This document shows positions 6,862-8,749 of a stretch of DNA of 8,749 nt, piece by piece (the stretch's first letter is position 1; the number at the start of each line of letters is the position of its first letter). The translations under genes were made by a program, and so were the position numbers. Location of the stretch: NCBI GenBank assembly GCA_020444985.1, contig JAGRHK010000048.1, forward strand, positions 1-8,749, written 5' to 3'. The stretch comes from Candidatus Competibacteraceae bacterium (lineage in GTDB: Bacteria > Pseudomonadota > Gammaproteobacteria > Competibacterales > Competibacteraceae). The notes under the pieces are model-generated. The model ran no database searches. It was not told the origin of the DNA and saw only the letters and a list, made by a program, of their open reading frames with translations.

Positions 6862-8749
6862 GTGACGCTCAACTTTTGGCATCTTCCTACCGCCTTGCGC
6901 CGCGCACTGCTGATGTGCAGCGATACCGTGGCGGTGCTGATTGCGGTCTGGGCTTCGTTCGCTATTCGCCTCGGTGAGTGGTGGCCGGATTTATTGCAAG
7001 ACGTCATCTGGCTGTTTCCCTTGGCGGTCGTAATTCTCATCCCGACCTTTGCCGCTATCGGGCTGTACCGCCCGATCCTGCGCTACGCTGATGAGAGCCT
7101 GTTGCACACCATCGTTCTCGGCGCGAGCGCGGGTCTCCTGCTCATGATGGCGGTGTGGGTCTTCATGCGCCAGGGTATCGTGCCGCGTTCGTCGTGGTTA
7201 ATCGCTTGGCTGGTGCTGATCGCGCTGGTCGGCGGCGGACGATTGCTACTGCGGCGCTATTTGCGTCGACGCTTCCGGTTAGGCGCGCCCCACACCCCCG
7301 TCATCATCTATGGGGCGGGTGAGGCTGGAGTACAACTCGTGCAGGCTTTGCGCTATGGGGGCGATCTGGAGCCGGTGGTGTTCGTGGATGATAACCCCCA
7401 GTTGTGGCGTAGCATCGTGCTGGGTCTCAAAGTGCGCGCGCCATTCAAATTGCCCCGCCTGATTGCGCGCCACCAGGCGGGACTCCTGCTACTGGCTCTG
7501 CCTTCGGTGTCGCATCGTCGCCGTCAGCAAGTACTCAACTCCTTGATGAGCTTACCGATAAAGGTTTTGGCATTGCCCACGCTGGCGGAGTTGACCAGCG
7601 GCGCGCGCCGCATCGACGAATTCCGCGAAATTGACGTTGAAGATATCCTCGGTCGCGACGCGGTTCAGCCGAATCTCGTGCTGTTACAGAACCGTGTTAA
7701 GGGTAAAACAGTGATGGTGACCGGTGCGGGCGGTTCCATCGGCGCAGAGTTATGCCGGCAAATTTTGTTGCTGCATCCGCGTCAGTTAGTGCTGTTTGAA
7801 CGCTCGGAATATGCATTGTATGTGATCGAGCAGGAATTACGGGGGATGCTGGCGAATATGGCGCTTACCCCTAACGCCTCTCCGTTCGAGGGAGAAAAAG
7901 ACATTGCGCTGATTCCGTTACTGGGTTCGGTGGTTCACCGTCGCCGCTTACAAGTGGTGATGGAGCGCTTTGAGGTTGAAACGGTTTACCATGCGGCTGC
8001 CTATAAACATGTGCCAATTGTTGAGCGCAATCCCATCGAGGGGGTGCGTAACAATGTGTTTGGCACCTGGCATGCGGCTGAGGCCGCGATTGCGACCGGC
8101 GTTGAAACGTTCGTGCTGGTGTCCAGCGACAAGGCGGTGCGGCCGACCAATGTCATGGGCGCAACGAAACGCCTGGCTGAAATGATCCTGCAGGGCTTGG
8201 CCGGAGAGAACCCCGCGACCCGGTTCTGCATGGTGCGTTTTGGTAACGTACTCGATTCTTCCGGCTCAGTAGCGCCGCTGTTTCGGGAACAGATCCGCCG
8301 CGGCGGACCGGTGACGGTCACTCATCCCGAGGTCGAGCGTTATTTCATGACGATTCCCGAGGCAGCGCAACTGGTCATCCAGGCCAGCGCCCTGGCTCAG
8401 GACGGTGATCTGTTTTTGCTGGACATGGGTGAACCCGTGCGCATTCTGGAGCTGGCCCGACGCATGATCCAGTTGTCCGGTTTCACTGTGCGGGATGAAG
8501 CGTATCCCGAGGGCGATATCGAGATTCACTTTACTGGTCTGCGCAGCGGTGAGAAGTTGCGTGAAGAGTTGCTGATCGGCGCCGGCGATTTACCCACTGA
8601 ACATCCCATGATTCGCCGCGCTCGCGAAGGACATCCGCCATGGCCGGTCATTCGGGAGGGACTGACTCGGCTGGATACCGTCGCCCATGATTTCGATTAC
8701 CTGGCGGTGAGCGCGCTGCTGCATGAACTGGTCGCGGAATACCAGCCCG
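6862..8749 (+). CDS. Membrane-bound nucleotide-sugar dehydratase/epimerase (WbpM/CapD family), 3' end outside window
   Basis: Probably an inner-membrane UDP-N-acetylhexosamine 4,6-dehydratase making a deoxysugar precursor for O-antigen or capsule. At least 629 residues are visible without a stop, near the usual full length of 600-680, so only the C-terminus is missing. Four membrane helices (about 16-35, 48-67, 83-102, 112-128) precede a Rossmann-like domain with VIIYGAGEAG (147-156). The catalytic short-chain dehydrogenase domain begins with the NAD(P) loop TGAGGSIG (287-294), then HAAAYKHVP, SSDKAVRPTN (421-430) and MGATK (432-436). Met432 replaces the Tyr of the YxxxK motif, as in WbpM. 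Later motifs are RFGNVLDSSGSVAP and GLRSGEKLREELL. The start is GTG 6862, just after an in-frame TAA at 6838; the ribosome site is poor, and TTG 6895 or ATG 6913 are less likely. Residues 334-347 look inserted. The exact sugar is unknown. Confidence 0.92.
   Translation, partial: MTLNFWHLPTALRRALLMCSDTVAVLIAVWASFAIRLGEWWPDLLQDVIWLFPLAVVILIPTFAAIGLYRPILRYADESLLHTIVLGASAGLLLMMAVWVFMRQGIVPRSSWLIAWLVLIALVGGGRLLLRRYLRRRFRLGAPHTPVIIYGAGEAGVQLVQALRYGGDLEPVVFVDDNPQLWRSIVLGLKVRAPFKLPRLIARHQAGLLLLALPSVSHRRRQQVLNSLMSLPIKVLALPTLAELTSGARRIDEFREIDVEDILGRDAVQPNLVLLQNRVKGKTVMVTGAGGSIGAELCRQILLLHPRQLVLFERSEYALYVIEQELRGMLANMALTPNASPFEGEKDIALIPLLGSVVHRRRLQVVMERFEVETVYHAAAYKHVPIVERNPIEGVRNNVFGTWHAAEAAIATGVETFVLVSSDKAVRPTNVMGATKRLAEMILQGLAGENPATRFCMVRFGNVLDSSGSVAPLFREQIRRGGPVTVTHPEVERYFMTIPEAAQLVIQASALAQDGDLFLLDMGEPVRILELARRMIQLSGFTVRDEAYPEGDIEIHFTGLRSGEKLREELLIGAGDLPTEHPMIRRAREGHPPWPVIREGLTRLDTVAHDFDYLAVSALLHELVAEYQP

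Noticed and set aside
1..8749. A previously undescribed biological system
   Set aside because: Every substantial open frame with family motifs belongs to a known family; I found no CRISPR array, retron-like RNA, defence cluster, transposase or unexplained conserved gene.

Overview
The window is a stretch of core chromosome from a Gram-negative bacterium, most likely a gammaproteobacterium. The order pyrG-kdsA-eno-ftsB-ispD-ispF-truD is the classic gammaproteobacterial one, and Kdo synthesis (kdsA) implies a lipopolysaccharide outer membrane. Several details point away from Enterobacterales and Pseudomonadales: a KdsA of the metal-dependent (Aquifex-like) class, a Uma2-family gene between ispF and truD, and a sugar-nucleotide dehydratase gene after truD where surE-pcm-nlpD-rpoS would be expected. 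A deep-branching or purple-sulfur/Competibacter-like lineage would fit, but that is inference. I could run no database search.

Layout. 1-1223: 3' three quarters of pyrG (CTP synthase), overlapping kdsA (1220-2059) by the four bases ATGA. 2113-3402: eno (enolase). 3403-3546: non-coding, with a GC-rich hairpin followed by T residues that looks both like a dispersed intergenic repeat and like a terminator. 3547-3936: ftsB (cell division). 3944-4651: ispD. 4684-5151: ispF. 5157-5729, minus strand: Uma2-family putative endonuclease, convergent with ispF and divergent from truD. 5784-6818: truD (tRNA pseudouridine synthase). 6862 to the right edge: a membrane-anchored WbpM/CapD-like nucleotide-sugar dehydratase, open in frame to the last base.

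The plus-strand genes supply envelope and central metabolism. PyrG makes CTP, which is used both for CMP-Kdo (downstream of KdsA) and by IspD in the MEP isoprenoid route. Enolase makes phosphoenolpyruvate, a KdsA substrate. FtsB joins the divisome, and isoprenoids feed undecaprenyl phosphate. The dehydratase probably opens a polysaccharide locus that continues to the right. There is no tRNA, rRNA, CRISPR, insertion sequence or prophage. I do not see a new biological system here. The points worth a second look are the metal-dependent KdsA, a possible repeat-derived in-frame insertion in the dehydratase, the antisense Uma2 gene, and the TTG start of ftsB.
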